DNA of 64,000 nt from Pedobacter westerhofensis (lineage in GTDB: Bacteria; Bacteroidota; Bacteroidia; Sphingobacteriales; Sphingobacteriaceae): contig NZ_FXTN01000002.1 of NCBI RefSeq assembly GCF_900182595.1, positions 434,001 through 498,000 of the forward strand, in the 5' to 3' direction. The notes under the pieces were generated by a model. That model was not told the DNA's origin and made no database searches. It saw only the letters and a program-made list of their open reading frames with translations. A program made the position numbers and the translations under genes. Below are positions 19,345-28,697 of this stretch, piece after piece; position 1 is the stretch's first letter; each line of letters begins with the position of its first letter.

Positions 19345-19680
19345 TTAAATTTCTTCGTTTAACTTTAGCAGAAAGTCTTTCAGCCGCTCCAGGGAGGCAA
19401 TGATTTTTTGATTTTCTTTTACATCCCCACTGTTGTTTTTCAAATGGTCTTTAGCCCCTTTAAGGGTAAATCCTTTATCGTCTACCAGGTGGAAGATCAT
19501 CTTTAGGTTCTCTACATCCTCAGGTGTAAACAGGCGGTTGCCTTTCTTGTTTTTCTTGGGCTGAAGGATATCAAACTCTTTCTCATAAAAACGGATCTGT
19601 GAAGCATTTACGCCAAACATTTCCGTTACCTCACCCATCGTATAATACATTTTATTAATTTCCCGTTCCTTGTAAGGCAT
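19345..19680 (-). CDS. MerR family transcriptional regulator
   Basis: The 111-residue protein carries an N-terminal MerR helix-turn-helix (YTMGEVTEMFGVNASQIRFYEKEF, about residues 13-36) and then a helical region, with no added ligand-binding domain. This short type is common beside alaS in Bacteroidota genomes, from memory. A start at Met11 is also possible. It is divergent from alaS; the 118-base gap holds exact -7 elements for both directions. It is the first gene of the minus-strand run that continues through the HhH and ComEC genes. Its target is unknown. Confidence 0.85.
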   Translation of the reverse strand: MPYKEREINKMYYTMGEVTEMFGVNASQIRFYEKEFDILQPKKNKKGNRLFTPEDVENLKMIFHLVDDKGFTLKGAKDHLKNNSGDVKENQKIIASLERLKDFLLKLNEEI

Positions 19681-19727
19681 ACTTTTATGTTGATAGTTAG
19701 TGGTTTACAGCATTTATATAAAGCATT

Positions 19728-19735
19728 CAAATGTA
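19728..19735 (-). promoter_or_regulatory. Candidate -7 promoter element of the MerR gene
   Basis: TACATTTG on the minus strand matches TAnnTTTG exactly. A TTG lies 22 bases upstream of it (19758-19760 on the plus strand as CAA), close to the expected -33 position. It lies 48 bases before the MerR start. Confidence 0.4.
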
Positions 19736-19768
19736 AAGGGATTTTAGTAGAATACCGCAATAAAATTT

Positions 19769-19776
19769 TAATTTTG
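19769..19776 (+). promoter_or_regulatory. Candidate -7 promoter element of alaS
   Basis: TAATTTTG matches the Bacteroidota -7 consensus TAnnTTTG exactly and ends 22 bases before the alaS ATG. The -33 region has only T-rich sequence (TTTTAG), so support comes mainly from the -7 box. Confidence 0.45.
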
Positions 19777-19798
19777 TTGAATAATTTTCAAGCCAAGA

Positions 19799-22504
19799 AT
19801 GACAGCAAAAGAAATCAGACAAGCATATTTAAAATTTTTTGAATCGAAACAGCATCACATTGTTTCCTCTGCGCCGATCGTAGTTAAAAACGATCCCACG
19901 CTGATGTTTACCAATGCGGGTATGAACCAGTTTAAAGATATATTTTTGGGCGAGGCAGCTGCCAAATATCCAAGGGTTACCGATACACAGCGTTGTCTGC
20001 GGGTTTCCGGAAAACATAACGACCTTGAAGAAGTGGGTATCGATACTTACCATCATACCATGTTCGAAATGCTGGGCAACTGGAGTTTTGGTGATTACTT
20101 TAAAAAAGAAGCCATTGCCTGGAGCTGGGAACTGCTCACTGAAGTGTATGGTATTCCGAAGGACAAACTCTACGTTTCAATCTTTGAAGGAGATGAAAAA
20201 GAAGGTTTGCCAAGAGATACCGAAGCTTACGATTTATGGAAACAGTATGTGCCTGAAGACCGGATCATTTTAGGCAATAAAAAGGATAACTTTTGGGAGA
20301 TGGGCGATACAGGCCCATGCGGTCCCTGCTCAGAAATCCATGTAGACTGCCGTCCTGATGATGAACGTGCTGCCGTTTCCGGTAAGGAGCTGGTGAATGC
20401 AGACCATCCTCAGGTGATCGAGATCTGGAACAACGTATTTATGCAGTTTAACAGATTGAAGGACGGATCTTTGCAGACATTACCTGCACAGCATGTTGAT
20501 ACGGGAATGGGCTTTGAGCGTCTGGTGCGCGTACTGCAGAATAAGGCTTCAAACTATGATACCGATGTATTTCAACCATTGATCCAGTTCATTTCACAGA
20601 AGGCCGGCATTGCTTATGGCGCTGATGAAAAAACTGATATCGCCATGCGTGTGATGGCAGATCATATCCGTGCAATTTCATTTGTGATTGCAGACGGACA
20701 GCTGCCTGCCAATAACAAAGCAGGCTACGTGATCCGCAGGATCCTGAGAAGGGCAGTGCGTTATGCCTACACCTTCCTTGATTTAAAAGATCCTTTCCTC
20801 AACCAACTGGTGCCGGTTCTTGCCGAACAATTCAAGGGCGTGTTTGATGAACTTTCCCTGCAGCAGGATTTTGTTCAGAAAGTGGTACTGGAAGAAGAAG
20901 TGTCCTTCCTGAGAACACTTGCTACCGGAATCCAGCGGTTTGAAAGCTACACGAAGAAACAGGCGGAATTCCTGATGTCGGAAAATGCAATCGATCTGGA
21001 GAAACCATTTGAAGATGCCTGGGTATACAGCATCCTGAAAGATCAGATGGTGATCTCCGGAGAGTTCGCATTTGAACTGCAGGATACCTACGGTTTTCCA
21101 ATCGACCTGACAGAACTGATGGCCAGAGAGCAGAAATGGAATGTGGACATGGACGAGTACCATATCAGCCTGCAGAAACAAAAATCGAGATCCCGGGCAG
21201 CAACAGCAGTAGATACTGGCGACTGGATCACGGTTCATCCAGATCCTGAAACTGAGTTTGTGGGCTATGATGATCTGGAGATCGAAACAAAGATCCTGAA
21301 ATACAGGCAGGTAACTGCCAAAGGTAGGGAGCAGTTCCAGATCGTATTGCAGAAAACTCCTTTTTATGGCGAAAGCGGCGGCCAGGTAGGCGATACCGGC
21401 CGGCTTGAAGACCATAGCAGGATGTTCTTTGTAGAGATTACCGATACGAAAAAAGAAAACGGAGTGATCGTACATTATACCGACACACTTCCGGAAGATA
21501 TTGACGGACTGTTCTGGGCTGTTGTGGATGAAGATAAGCGCGCTCAGACGAATAATAACCACTCGGCGACCCATTTACTCCATGCGGCCTTAAAAAGTGT
21601 CCTCGGCGAGCATGTGAACCAAAAGGGTTCCCTGGTAAATCCTGAGTACCTGCGTTTCGATTTTTCGCACTTTGCGAAAATTACGGATACAGAGCTTGCG
21701 GCCATCGAGCATATTGTGAACAAAAAGATCAGGCAAAACATTCCGCTGAAAGAACAGCGGCAGGTTCCCTATGCCGAAGCACTGTCCAGTGGGGTGACGG
21801 CTTTATTCGGAGAGAAATATGGCGAAGTGGTAAGGATCATCACTTTCGATGATAATTATTCAAAAGAGCTTTGCGGTGGTACACACGTGCAGGCAACCGG
21901 TCAGATCGGCTATTTTAAGATCTTATCTGAAAGCGCTGTGGCTGCCGGGGTACGACGCATTGAGGCCATTACGGCTGATGCTGCGGAAGCTTATATTATT
22001 AACCAGGATCAGGAAATCAGTCAGTTAAAGGCGTTACTTAAAGGAAATAAAGATATTACCGGAGCGGTTACTGCATTGATCGAGGAGAATGCAAAGCTGA
22101 AAAAAGAGGCCGAAAAGGCTGTTATTGAACGTTCAGGCAATCTGAAGCATGAAATTGTGCATCATATGAAGACAATCAGTGGCATAAACGTCATCGCCGT
22201 ACAGGTAGATCTGCCAAATGCTGATGCCGTAAAGAATCTTGCTTTTTCTGTAAAGGATCTGGTTGATAATCTGTTCCTTGTCTTCACTACGTTAATTGAT
22301 GATAAACCCGGTATTACGGTCATGTTGTCGGAGAATCTGGTCACCGAAAAGGGTTTGAATGCCTCCAACATTGTTCGTGAACTGGCAAAGGATATCCAGG
22401 GCGGGGGCGGCGGACAGCCGTTTTACGCAACTGCCGGCGGTAAGAATAAAGATGGCTTGCCTAAGGTGCTGGAGAAAGTTACAGCGCTGATACCAGTGGT
22501 GTAG
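19799..22504 (+). CDS. alaS: Alanine--tRNA ligase
   Basis: The 901-residue protein is full length, a little longer than the usual 870-880. It has the class II core (TNAGMNQFKD, HNDLEEVG, TGPCGPCSEIH), the editing domain with HSATHLLHA and the Zn site CGGTHV, and the C-Ala domain with GGGGGQPFYATAGG. It joins alanine to tRNA-Ala and clears mischarged Ser and Gly. It is essential and is transcribed alone from a promoter just upstream; a strong terminator follows. Confidence 0.98.
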   Translation: MTAKEIRQAYLKFFESKQHHIVSSAPIVVKNDPTLMFTNAGMNQFKDIFLGEAAAKYPRVTDTQRCLRVSGKHNDLEEVGIDTYHHTMFEMLGNWSFGDYFKKEAIAWSWELLTEVYGIPKDKLYVSIFEGDEKEGLPRDTEAYDLWKQYVPEDRIILGNKKDNFWEMGDTGPCGPCSEIHVDCRPDDERAAVSGKELVNADHPQVIEIWNNVFMQFNRLKDGSLQTLPAQHVDTGMGFERLVRVLQNKASNYDTDVFQPLIQFISQKAGIAYGADEKTDIAMRVMADHIRAISFVIADGQLPANNKAGYVIRRILRRAVRYAYTFLDLKDPFLNQLVPVLAEQFKGVFDELSLQQDFVQKVVLEEEVSFLRTLATGIQRFESYTKKQAEFLMSENAIDLEKPFEDAWVYSILKDQMVISGEFAFELQDTYGFPIDLTELMAREQKWNVDMDEYHISLQKQKSRSRAATAVDTGDWITVHPDPETEFVGYDDLEIETKILKYRQVTAKGREQFQIVLQKTPFYGESGGQVGDTGRLEDHSRMFFVEITDTKKENGVIVHYTDTLPEDIDGLFWAVVDEDKRAQTNNNHSATHLLHAALKSVLGEHVNQKGSLVNPEYLRFDFSHFAKITDTELAAIEHIVNKKIRQNIPLKEQRQVPYAEALSSGVTALFGEKYGEVVRIITFDDNYSKELCGGTHVQATGQIGYFKILSESAVAAGVRRIEAITADAAEAYIINQDQEISQLKALLKGNKDITGAVTALIEENAKLKKEAEKAVIERSGNLKHEIVHHMKTISGINVIAVQVDLPNADAVKNLAFSVKDLVDNLFLVFTTLIDDKPGITVMLSENLVTEKGLNASNIVRELAKDIQGGGGGQPFYATAGGKNKDGLPKVLEKVTALIPVV

Positions 22505-22518
22505 TTTGATCATAGATT

Positions 22519-22552
22519 AAAGTCCTGTTTTCGCTGAAGAAAACAGGACTTT
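22519..22552 (+). terminator. Rho-independent terminator after alaS
   Basis: A 14-bp perfect stem (AAAGTCCTGTTTTC paired with GAAAACAGGACTTT) with a six-base loop GCTGAA lies 15 bases after alaS. The stem ends in T/A-rich sequence. It also faces the end of the convergent FAD oxidoreductase gene and may serve both. Confidence 0.75.
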
Positions 22553-22576
22553 ACATTTAAGATAAGCCGGGATCAG

Positions 22577-23929
22577 TTAAATTCCCAGCGCAATCCCATT
22601 GAATACTTTATTGGGATCATATTTATTTTTGACCTGCTTAAGGCGGGGCAGGTTGCTGCCATACGCATCTTTGATCTGTTCATGATTGTCATTTCCAAGC
22701 ATGACAGCATATCCTCCCGGCAAGGCATACGGAGCTGTCAGTTCATACAGCTCATCTACCCATTCCTTATGCTTGTCGCTGACAGCATCATCCTCAGGTA
22801 TCCACTCAGCAGCAATTAACAATACGAAATGCCGCTCCCTTAATCCAAATGCGGTATCTGCTACTGCTACCCTTGTTGTTGCGCCATGTACTTCCAGTAA
22901 TGCGGCTACAGATAGCGGCGATGTTTTACGGTTTATCGCGTCGGCGATACCCGCTATCAGTTCCGGCTGAAGTTCAGAAAGCCATCTCGTTTTTGCATAC
23001 ACCCGGCGCCCGTTAACAATAAAAGGAGCGAAGGATTCCAGTAAACTTTGTACCGTCACTTGCGAAATCTGTTCAGTTAGTGGTGTGCCCAGCTGTCTTA
23101 AGGCATCAATATAGGGCTGCCCTTCAGTGGGGTCGCCAAACCAGTTAGGTGCAACCATCAGTACAGAACTTCCATCCGGGCTTCCCATCGCCTGTACCAG
23201 CACGTAGAGCTCGTCCGGAGCCGACTTCATCAGTTCATTGTGTCCCTTCAAAATACTTTTGGCATCTTTCAGATCAAAGACGATCCGGCCTGCCAGCAGG
23301 GGCCTGGCATCGTGCAGGCGGATGTGCAGTGACGTTACCACCCCAAAATTTCCGCCGCCACCGCAGATTGCCCAAAGTAAATCCTGGTTTTCATTGGGGC
23401 TGACTGTAATCAGGCTGCCATCTGCAAGCACTACCTCGGCAGCAAGTAAATTGTCTGCTGCCATGCCGCAGGAAGGGCTGATCAGCCCATAACCTCCGCC
23501 GAGTGTAAAGCCTGATACACCTACTTCGCCGGATGGGGCAGTCACATGCACCAGGTTAAACTTACCGGCCGCTGTAGTAAGTTCTATGCTTTTTACACCT
23601 CCTCCTATGACTGCAAATTTTGATACTGCATCGATTGCTATGGCATCAAACCGGGTGAGATCAATCACCAGTCCGCCGTCAGCAAATGCACGGCCCTGCC
23701 AGTCGTGTCCGCCGCTGCGAACAGATAACTTTATATTTTTCTTCTGCGCCAATACTACGGCCGCCTGTACATCTTCAGTAGTTTCACACAGGCAGACCAT
23801 TGCCGGCCGGTTGTCCGTTGCCGCCCATCCCTGATAGGATGAAGCATATTTTTCAGTCCCGGGCAGTGCTATTTTGTTCTTTAGTGCTTCTTCCAGTTCG
23901 TCGATTGTTTTTTGATTCCAGTCTGTCAT
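22577..23929 (-). CDS. FAD-binding oxidoreductase, berberine-bridge-enzyme type
   Basis: The 450-residue protein has an N-terminal PCMH FAD-binding domain and a C-terminal BBE domain ending YDPNKVFNG. His75 in SGGHDWQG is the likely attachment site for FAD by an 8-alpha-histidyl bond. The second cysteine bond of bicovalent members seems absent, since the matching loop reads APSGEVGVSG. Such enzymes oxidise sugars, alcohols or alkaloid-like substrates with O2; the substrate is unknown. The ATG at 23929 is preferred to a TTG eight codons upstream. A decayed paralog lies just upstream on the same strand. Confidence 0.87.
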   Translation of the reverse strand: MTDWNQKTIDELEEALKNKIALPGTEKYASSYQGWAATDNRPAMVCLCETTEDVQAAVVLAQKKNIKLSVRSGGHDWQGRAFADGGLVIDLTRFDAIAIDAVSKFAVIGGGVKSIELTTAAGKFNLVHVTAPSGEVGVSGFTLGGGYGLISPSCGMAADNLLAAEVVLADGSLITVSPNENQDLLWAICGGGGNFGVVTSLHIRLHDARPLLAGRIVFDLKDAKSILKGHNELMKSAPDELYVLVQAMGSPDGSSVLMVAPNWFGDPTEGQPYIDALRQLGTPLTEQISQVTVQSLLESFAPFIVNGRRVYAKTRWLSELQPELIAGIADAINRKTSPLSVAALLEVHGATTRVAVADTAFGLRERHFVLLIAAEWIPEDDAVSDKHKEWVDELYELTAPYALPGGYAVMLGNDNHEQIKDAYGSNLPRLKQVKNKYDPNKVFNGIALGI

Positions 23930-24006
23930 GCTAAAGATTTTTAATTGTTTCAATCAAAGATGGACTGATCATATTCTTTGATCAATCCCCAATACTGGTG
24001 ACTCAA

Positions 24007-24931
24007 CTATTCTGCTGTGGTCGTAGATTTCAGCTTAGACAGCGCAATTGGTATTGCTTTGAATACATTATCGGGATCATATCTTTTTTTGACAGACTGC
24101 AGTTTGGGCAGGTTGCTGCCATGCGCATGTGCAATTTGCTCAATATCTTCATTGCCCAGCATTGCCGGATAGCCACCCGGCAGAGAATACGGTGCTGTTG
24201 ATGCAAACAGGTCATTTGCCCATTTCTTCTGAACATTGCTGTCAGCAGCATCTTCCGGCATCCACTCCGTAGCGATAATTAAAGTATAATGCGTTTCTCT
24301 TAAGGCGAATGCCGTATCTGCTACAGGTACTCTGGCGATTGCTCCATGTAAATGAAACAAAGTGATGATTGATAATGGTGAAGCAATATGCATTGCTGAT
24401 TCTGCTATTCTGGCAATGAGTCCTGTCTCCAGTTTAGTAACCCATCTGGTTTTGGCATAGCGATAGCTTCCGTTAAGGATGTATGGCGCAAAGGCTTCCA
24501 TCAAGCCTTTAATGCTCGTCTCCGACAGCTGTTCCATCACCGGGGTGCCCAGTTGCCTGATCTTATCGATGACAACCCTGCCTTCTACGGGGTCGCCATA
24601 CCAGGTAGGAGAGATCAATAGCACAGCATCACCTTTGGGAATTGTCCGGATGGATATCAATCACCGGTCCGACATCTGCAAATGAACGTCCCTGCCAGTC
24701 GTGCCCTCCGCCACGTACTGATAATCTGATGTTCTTTTTTTGAGCGAGTATCACTGCTGCCTGTACATCTTCCTTGGTTTCGCAATGGCAGACCATGGCT
24801 GGCCGGTTATCTGTTACCGCCCATCCCTGATATGACGCAGCATATTTTTCAGTCCCCGGCAATGCTATTTTATTCTTTAATACTTCTTCAAGTTCTTCCT
24901 CTGTCTTTTGATTCCAATCTGTCCTGTTCAT
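24007..24931 (-). pseudogene. Decayed tandem copy of the FAD-binding oxidoreductase
   Basis: Two frames match the intact neighbour. The N-terminal piece (from the ATG at 24931) matches its residues 1-91 closely, including the FAD-binding GGGHDWQG. The C-terminal piece (24007-24660) matches from about residue 247 to the end. About 155 codons between VIDI and the segment before VLLISPTWYGDP are gone, and the two parts are in different frames, so the product would stop shortly after the junction. The lost part includes the rest of the FAD-binding core, so no function is likely. Divergence from the neighbour suggests an old duplication followed by a single internal deletion. Confidence 0.85.
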
Positions 24932-25090
24932 GATAGTTGGTGGTTTCAATCAAAGATGGAAAGACCGAGATCGCAGTTCAATACCCAAAAATGGGGAAGA
25001 AGCGGGTGCTTGTGGATCACCTGATTTGGGGATGTTTTATAATAACCATAAATACTTTCTTTGTTTGAATTGATTCATAAACAAATTTTA

Positions 25091-26119
25091 ATGCGAACAA
25101 TGAAAATAAACAGACCCTTTGTATCATTATTGGCGTTAAGCCTAATGGCTATCCTGTCTTGTTCTAAAAAAGCAGAAAATGAACTGAATGCAAACACTGA
25201 ACAAAATGAAGCCGTGTTAAAGAAAAACGACACTGGAGCGCAGGCTGATTCTTCATTCCGGGTCATAGGTTATTTCCCGGACTGGGGAGATGTGGACCAG
25301 GTGCAGTTTGATAAGCTCACGCACATTGATTATGCCTTCGCGCTGCCAAATACTGACGGCAGCATCGCCGAAATTGCTAATCCTACTCTGTTGAGGTCCC
25401 TCGTACAAAAAGCGCATGCGCAAAATGTAAAAGTATTTATTTCTGTTGGCGGAGGAACTGCCGCTGCAACAAATGCATTCAATGCACTGGCTGCCGGTAA
25501 TGCCAGCCGCGAAAAGTTCAGGCTCGCATTAATAGAATTAATCAGCACATATGCGCTTGATGGGGCAGATATAGATTGGGAATACCCTGTAAAAGGTGTT
25601 AACGATGGTGACTATGCAACCCTCATTCAGCAACTGAGCATTGCCTTGCATAACGAAGGAAAGCAGCTGAGCACTACCGTTACCGGCAGCTACGGGGATT
25701 TTGTTCGTACCAGTCTTTATACTCATCTGGATTTTGTCAATATTCTTGCTTATGATGAAGGAACAACCTATCATTCAACGCTGGATATTGCAAAAAGATC
25801 GTTGGATCATTGGTTGGGCTTAGGTTTACCTGCATCTAAGGCGGTACTGGCAGTTCCATTTTATGGCTTGTCTCCAACAAAAGATGCGCTCGCATTCAGT
25901 GGTTTGTTAGCCCTTGGTGCAGATCCTTACAGTGATGTTTTTGGCGATTATGGTTACAATGGTATAACTACGATTAAAGCTAAAACAGATATGGCTTTTG
26001 CACGTGGCAATGGAATTGCAATTTGGAACCTGGCGCATGATGCCACAGGCGCAAATTCCCTGCTGAGCGCTATTTATACCGAGGCACAAAAACTGAAAGG
26101 CTCCGCAGCTAAAAAATAA
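25091..26119 (+). CDS. Glycoside hydrolase family 18 lipoprotein (chitinase-like)
   Basis: The protein is about 342 residues, with a lipoprotein signal (lipobox LMAILSC, cysteine near residue 20) and a low-complexity linker, then a GH18 barrel. The catalytic motif DGADIDWEYP matches DGxDxDxE with the acid glutamate present; the first strand FRVIGYFPDW and the later LDFVNILAYDE are typical. GH18 enzymes cut beta-1,4-linked N-acetylglucosamine in chitin or similar glycans. Being a lipoprotein, it probably sits on an envelope membrane. Starts at 25091 and 25100 are both ATG; an open frame further up to a TTG is not needed. Confidence 0.88.
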   Translation: MRTMKINRPFVSLLALSLMAILSCSKKAENELNANTEQNEAVLKKNDTGAQADSSFRVIGYFPDWGDVDQVQFDKLTHIDYAFALPNTDGSIAEIANPTLLRSLVQKAHAQNVKVFISVGGGTAAATNAFNALAAGNASREKFRLALIELISTYALDGADIDWEYPVKGVNDGDYATLIQQLSIALHNEGKQLSTTVTGSYGDFVRTSLYTHLDFVNILAYDEGTTYHSTLDIAKRSLDHWLGLGLPASKAVLAVPFYGLSPTKDALAFSGLLALGADPYSDVFGDYGYNGITTIKAKTDMAFARGNGIAIWNLAHDATGANSLLSAIYTEAQKLKGSAAKK

Positions 26120-26144
26120 AGCAGCTCTGCATCAACTCTGATTT

Positions 26145-26171
26145 GAAACCCTTTTACATTAGAAGGGTTTC
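26145..26171 (+). terminator. Terminator after the GH18 gene, overlapping the end of the P-type ATPase gene
   Basis: GAAACCCTT and AAGGGTTTC form a 9-bp stem with a nine-base loop, followed on the plus strand by ATTTTTT. The last codons of the convergent ATPase gene lie in the right arm. Confidence 0.5.
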
Positions 26172-28183
26172 ATTTTTTGGATTCTTACCGCATTCAAAAT
26201 CGCCAGTAAAGCAACACCCACATCGGCGATTACTGCTTCCCATAGCGTTGCCACCCCACCGGCGCCCAAACTGAGCACGATGATCTTAACGCCCATGGCC
26301 AGCGCAATATTCTGCCATACGATGTTCCTGGTGAGCTTTCCGATTTTGATTGCGGTAACTATTTTTGAGGGCTGGTCATTCTGGATCACGATATCTGCAG
26401 TTTCAATCGTTGCATCGCTGCCGAGGCCACCCATTGCTATTCCCGCATCTGCCAAAGCCACTACAGGAGCATCGTTGATGCCGTCGCCCACAAAAGCAAT
26501 CTTTCTGCCCTCATTTTTTAAGGACTCTACTTTCTCCACCTTGTTTTCCGGTAAGAGATCGCCATAGGCCTGGTCTATGCCTAACAGCGCTGCAATTTTA
26601 TCGACTACCCCCTGTTTATCCCCGCTCAGCATCACCGTTTGCAGGTTCAGGCTGTGCATCGCTTTAACAGCCTCAATCGCATCTTCTTTTAATTCATCCG
26701 CAATGGTGATGTATCCGGCATATTTGCCGTCCACAGCAATTACCACAACTGTATCTTCTTCATTAGCAGCAGACTGGTCATAGCTGATTTTAAACTGATC
26801 CAGCAACCTTATATTCCCGGCAAGAACTTCTTTGCCATTTACAGTACCCTTTAATCCTTTGCCGGCAACTTCTTCTACATTTTCCGCGTCATCCGGCTTT
26901 ACGTCCGAAGCAGCTCTCTTACTTCCGCCAGCATATGCCGTAATGGCCAGCGCAATAGGATGCGTAGATTTGCTTTCCAGTGCAGCGGCCAGATTTACCA
27001 GTTCCTGTTCGTTTCCATCAAGAGCTACTATCTTTTGTACATTAAAAACGCCCTTTGTCAGGGTTCCTGTTTTATCCATCACCACCGTATTGATGGTGGT
27101 GACCACGTCAAGGAAATTGGAACCCTTAAATAAGATACCGTTTTTCGAAGCCAGTCCAATTCCGCCAAAATATCCCAGCGGTATAGATACAACCAGCGCG
27201 CATGGGCAGCTGATTACCAGGAATACCAGCCCCCTGTATAACCATTCGGTAAATACGTAATGATCTGCGATAAAATAGGGCAGGCCTACAACCAGGACGG
27301 CAAGGGCAAAAACCGCAGGAGTATAGATTTTCGCGAAGCGGGAGATAAAAAGCTGGGTTTGAGATTTCCTGGCGGTGGCATCCTGTACCATTTCCAGTAT
27401 TTTGCTGAGCTTACTGTCTTTAAATAATGCCAGCACTTTAACTTCCGTGACCGTGTTCAGGTTGATCATACCAGCAAGAACACTATCACCTTTTGCTTTG
27501 GTGTCGGGCTTGCTTTCGCCCGTCATGGCGGCGGTATTGAACGTGCCCTTTTCAGATAACAGTTCACCATCCAGTGCTACCTTCTCACCGGCTTTAATCT
27601 GGATAATCTCGTTGATTGCCACTTCAGAAGAATGCACGCTTTCAGGATTTCCGTTTCGTAGTACGGTAACCATATCCGGACGGATGTCAAGCAAGGCTTT
27701 GATGCTGCGTTTTGCATTGGATACGGCGCTGTCCTGAAACCATTCGCCGATAGAGTAGAAAACCATCACTGCAACGCCTTCGCTGTAGGAGCCGATGGCA
27801 AAAGCACCAATGGTGGCCACGCTCATCAGGAAAAACTCATTAAAAAAATCCAGGTGCATGGCTTTTTTAAAGGAAATCCTCAGCACTTCCCATCCAGCAA
27901 GTAAGTAGGCGGTGCCAAAGATCAGCAGCTGAATGATGTTTGCCGGACGGAAATGAAAACCAAAGTCCAGGATAAGCATAACTGCCAGGATGAATAACGC
28001 AGATAAAAGGGGGAGCTGTCCCTTCCAGCTGGCATCGTGTTCGCCGCCATGGTCGTGGTCATGGTCGCCCTCCTCGGCATGATCATGACCTTCATGGTCA
28101 TGTCCTTCGTGGCTATGGTTGATTATCTTTTTTTTCGGTTCTGGTTCTGTTGAACAGCATTCGCAGGCATGTGGTCTACTCAT
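26159..28183 (-). CDS. Heavy-metal translocating P-type ATPase, Zn/Cd/Co export type
   Basis: The 674-residue P1B-type ATPase has a short cysteine motif (ACECC, residues 6-10) and a histidine-rich stretch at about 22-50 instead of a full heavy-metal-associated domain. The membrane motif ISCPCALVVSIPLG (about 330) with CPC, the phosphorylation site DKTGTLT (about 370) and GDGINDAP (about 565) are intact. The CPC motif and His-rich tail fit Zn2+/Cd2+ export (ZntA-like). I chose the ATG at 28183 (MSRPHACECC) rather than a TTG ten codons upstream. A Fur-family regulator gene ends 69 bases upstream, with a palindrome between them. Confidence 0.92.
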   Translation of the reverse strand: MSRPHACECCSTEPEPKKKIINHSHEGHDHEGHDHAEEGDHDHDHGGEHDASWKGQLPLLSALFILAVMLILDFGFHFRPANIIQLLIFGTAYLLAGWEVLRISFKKAMHLDFFNEFFLMSVATIGAFAIGSYSEGVAVMVFYSIGEWFQDSAVSNAKRSIKALLDIRPDMVTVLRNGNPESVHSSEVAINEIIQIKAGEKVALDGELLSEKGTFNTAAMTGESKPDTKAKGDSVLAGMINLNTVTEVKVLALFKDSKLSKILEMVQDATARKSQTQLFISRFAKIYTPAVFALAVLVVGLPYFIADHYVFTEWLYRGLVFLVISCPCALVVSIPLGYFGGIGLASKNGILFKGSNFLDVVTTINTVVMDKTGTLTKGVFNVQKIVALDGNEQELVNLAAALESKSTHPIALAITAYAGGSKRAASDVKPDDAENVEEVAGKGLKGTVNGKEVLAGNIRLLDQFKISYDQSAANEEDTVVVIAVDGKYAGYITIADELKEDAIEAVKAMHSLNLQTVMLSGDKQGVVDKIAALLGIDQAYGDLLPENKVEKVESLKNEGRKIAFVGDGINDAPVVALADAGIAMGGLGSDATIETADIVIQNDQPSKIVTAIKIGKLTRNIVWQNIALAMGVKIIVLSLGAGGVATLWEAVIADVGVALLAILNAVRIQKMKPF

Positions 28184-28207
28184 ACTGTAAAAGTAATCAA
28201 AAGAGGC

Positions 28208-28224
28208 TTGCAATGGTATTGCAA
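28208..28224. promoter_or_regulatory. Perfect 7-3-7 inverted repeat, candidate operator for the Fur-family regulator
   Basis: TTGCAAT-GGT-ATTGCAA is a perfect palindrome of 17 bases in the 69-base gap between the Fur-family gene and the ATPase start. Size and symmetry fit a dimeric Fur-family repressor site, but binding is inferred, not known. Confidence 0.4.
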
Positions 28225-28252
28225 ACTCACAACAGAGCTGCTCCCGCTTTTA

Positions 28253-28669
28253 CTAAGCGATACACTTGCTGCAGGTTCCCTTTACCATCAGGTTTACTTC
28301 TTCTGAAGCAAAGCCTTCGGGCAGGGTTACCTGAGGGATCTTTGATTTTGGAAGACAGGAAGTTTCGCGGCAGGCGTTACAAAAGAAATGTACATGGAGG
28401 TCGTGATGGTGCCCGGCAACACAATCTTCTGCGCAGAGGGCATACTTTGGCGCGCCCGACCCATCGTCGATGCTATGCACAAGCCCTTTTTCTTCAAACT
28501 TTTTGAGTACGCGGTAAATGGTTACCCTGTCTGATGGCCCAAGGCCCTTTTCGAGCTCAGTCAGGCTGATTGCCGAAGCCTGGTTCAGCAGAAACCGGAG
28601 TACCAGGAGCCGCATCGCCGTAGGGCTGATCTCTTTATGTACCAGTATGTCTTCTGCTTCTTTGATCAT
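28253..28669 (-). CDS. Fur family transcriptional regulator (Zur/PerR-like)
   Basis: The 138-residue protein has the N-terminal winged helix (VTIYRVLKKFEEKGLVH) and the metal-binding dimer domain with HHHDLHVHF and two zinc-finger-like pairs, CNAC and CSKC. The structural zinc site is therefore present. Fur-family members sense Fe, Zn, Mn or peroxide; the neighbour suggests zinc, but that is inference. I chose the ATG at 28669 (MIKEAEDIL); the longer frame to 28741 would run through the terminator hairpin of the upstream gene. It is upstream of, and probably co-transcribed with, the P-type ATPase. Confidence 0.88.
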   Translation of the reverse strand: MIKEAEDILVHKEISPTAMRLLVLRFLLNQASAISLTELEKGLGPSDRVTIYRVLKKFEEKGLVHSIDDGSGAPKYALCAEDCVAGHHHDLHVHFFCNACRETSCLPKSKIPQVTLPEGFASEEVNLMVKGTCSKCIA

Positions 28670-28697
28670 AATTTCTTTAGCTTGCCGGGCGGTTGAT

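Noticed and set aside
20783..21574. 263-codon minus-strand ORF inside alaS
   Set aside because: It lies fully antisense to a conserved part of alaS and shows no family resemblance.
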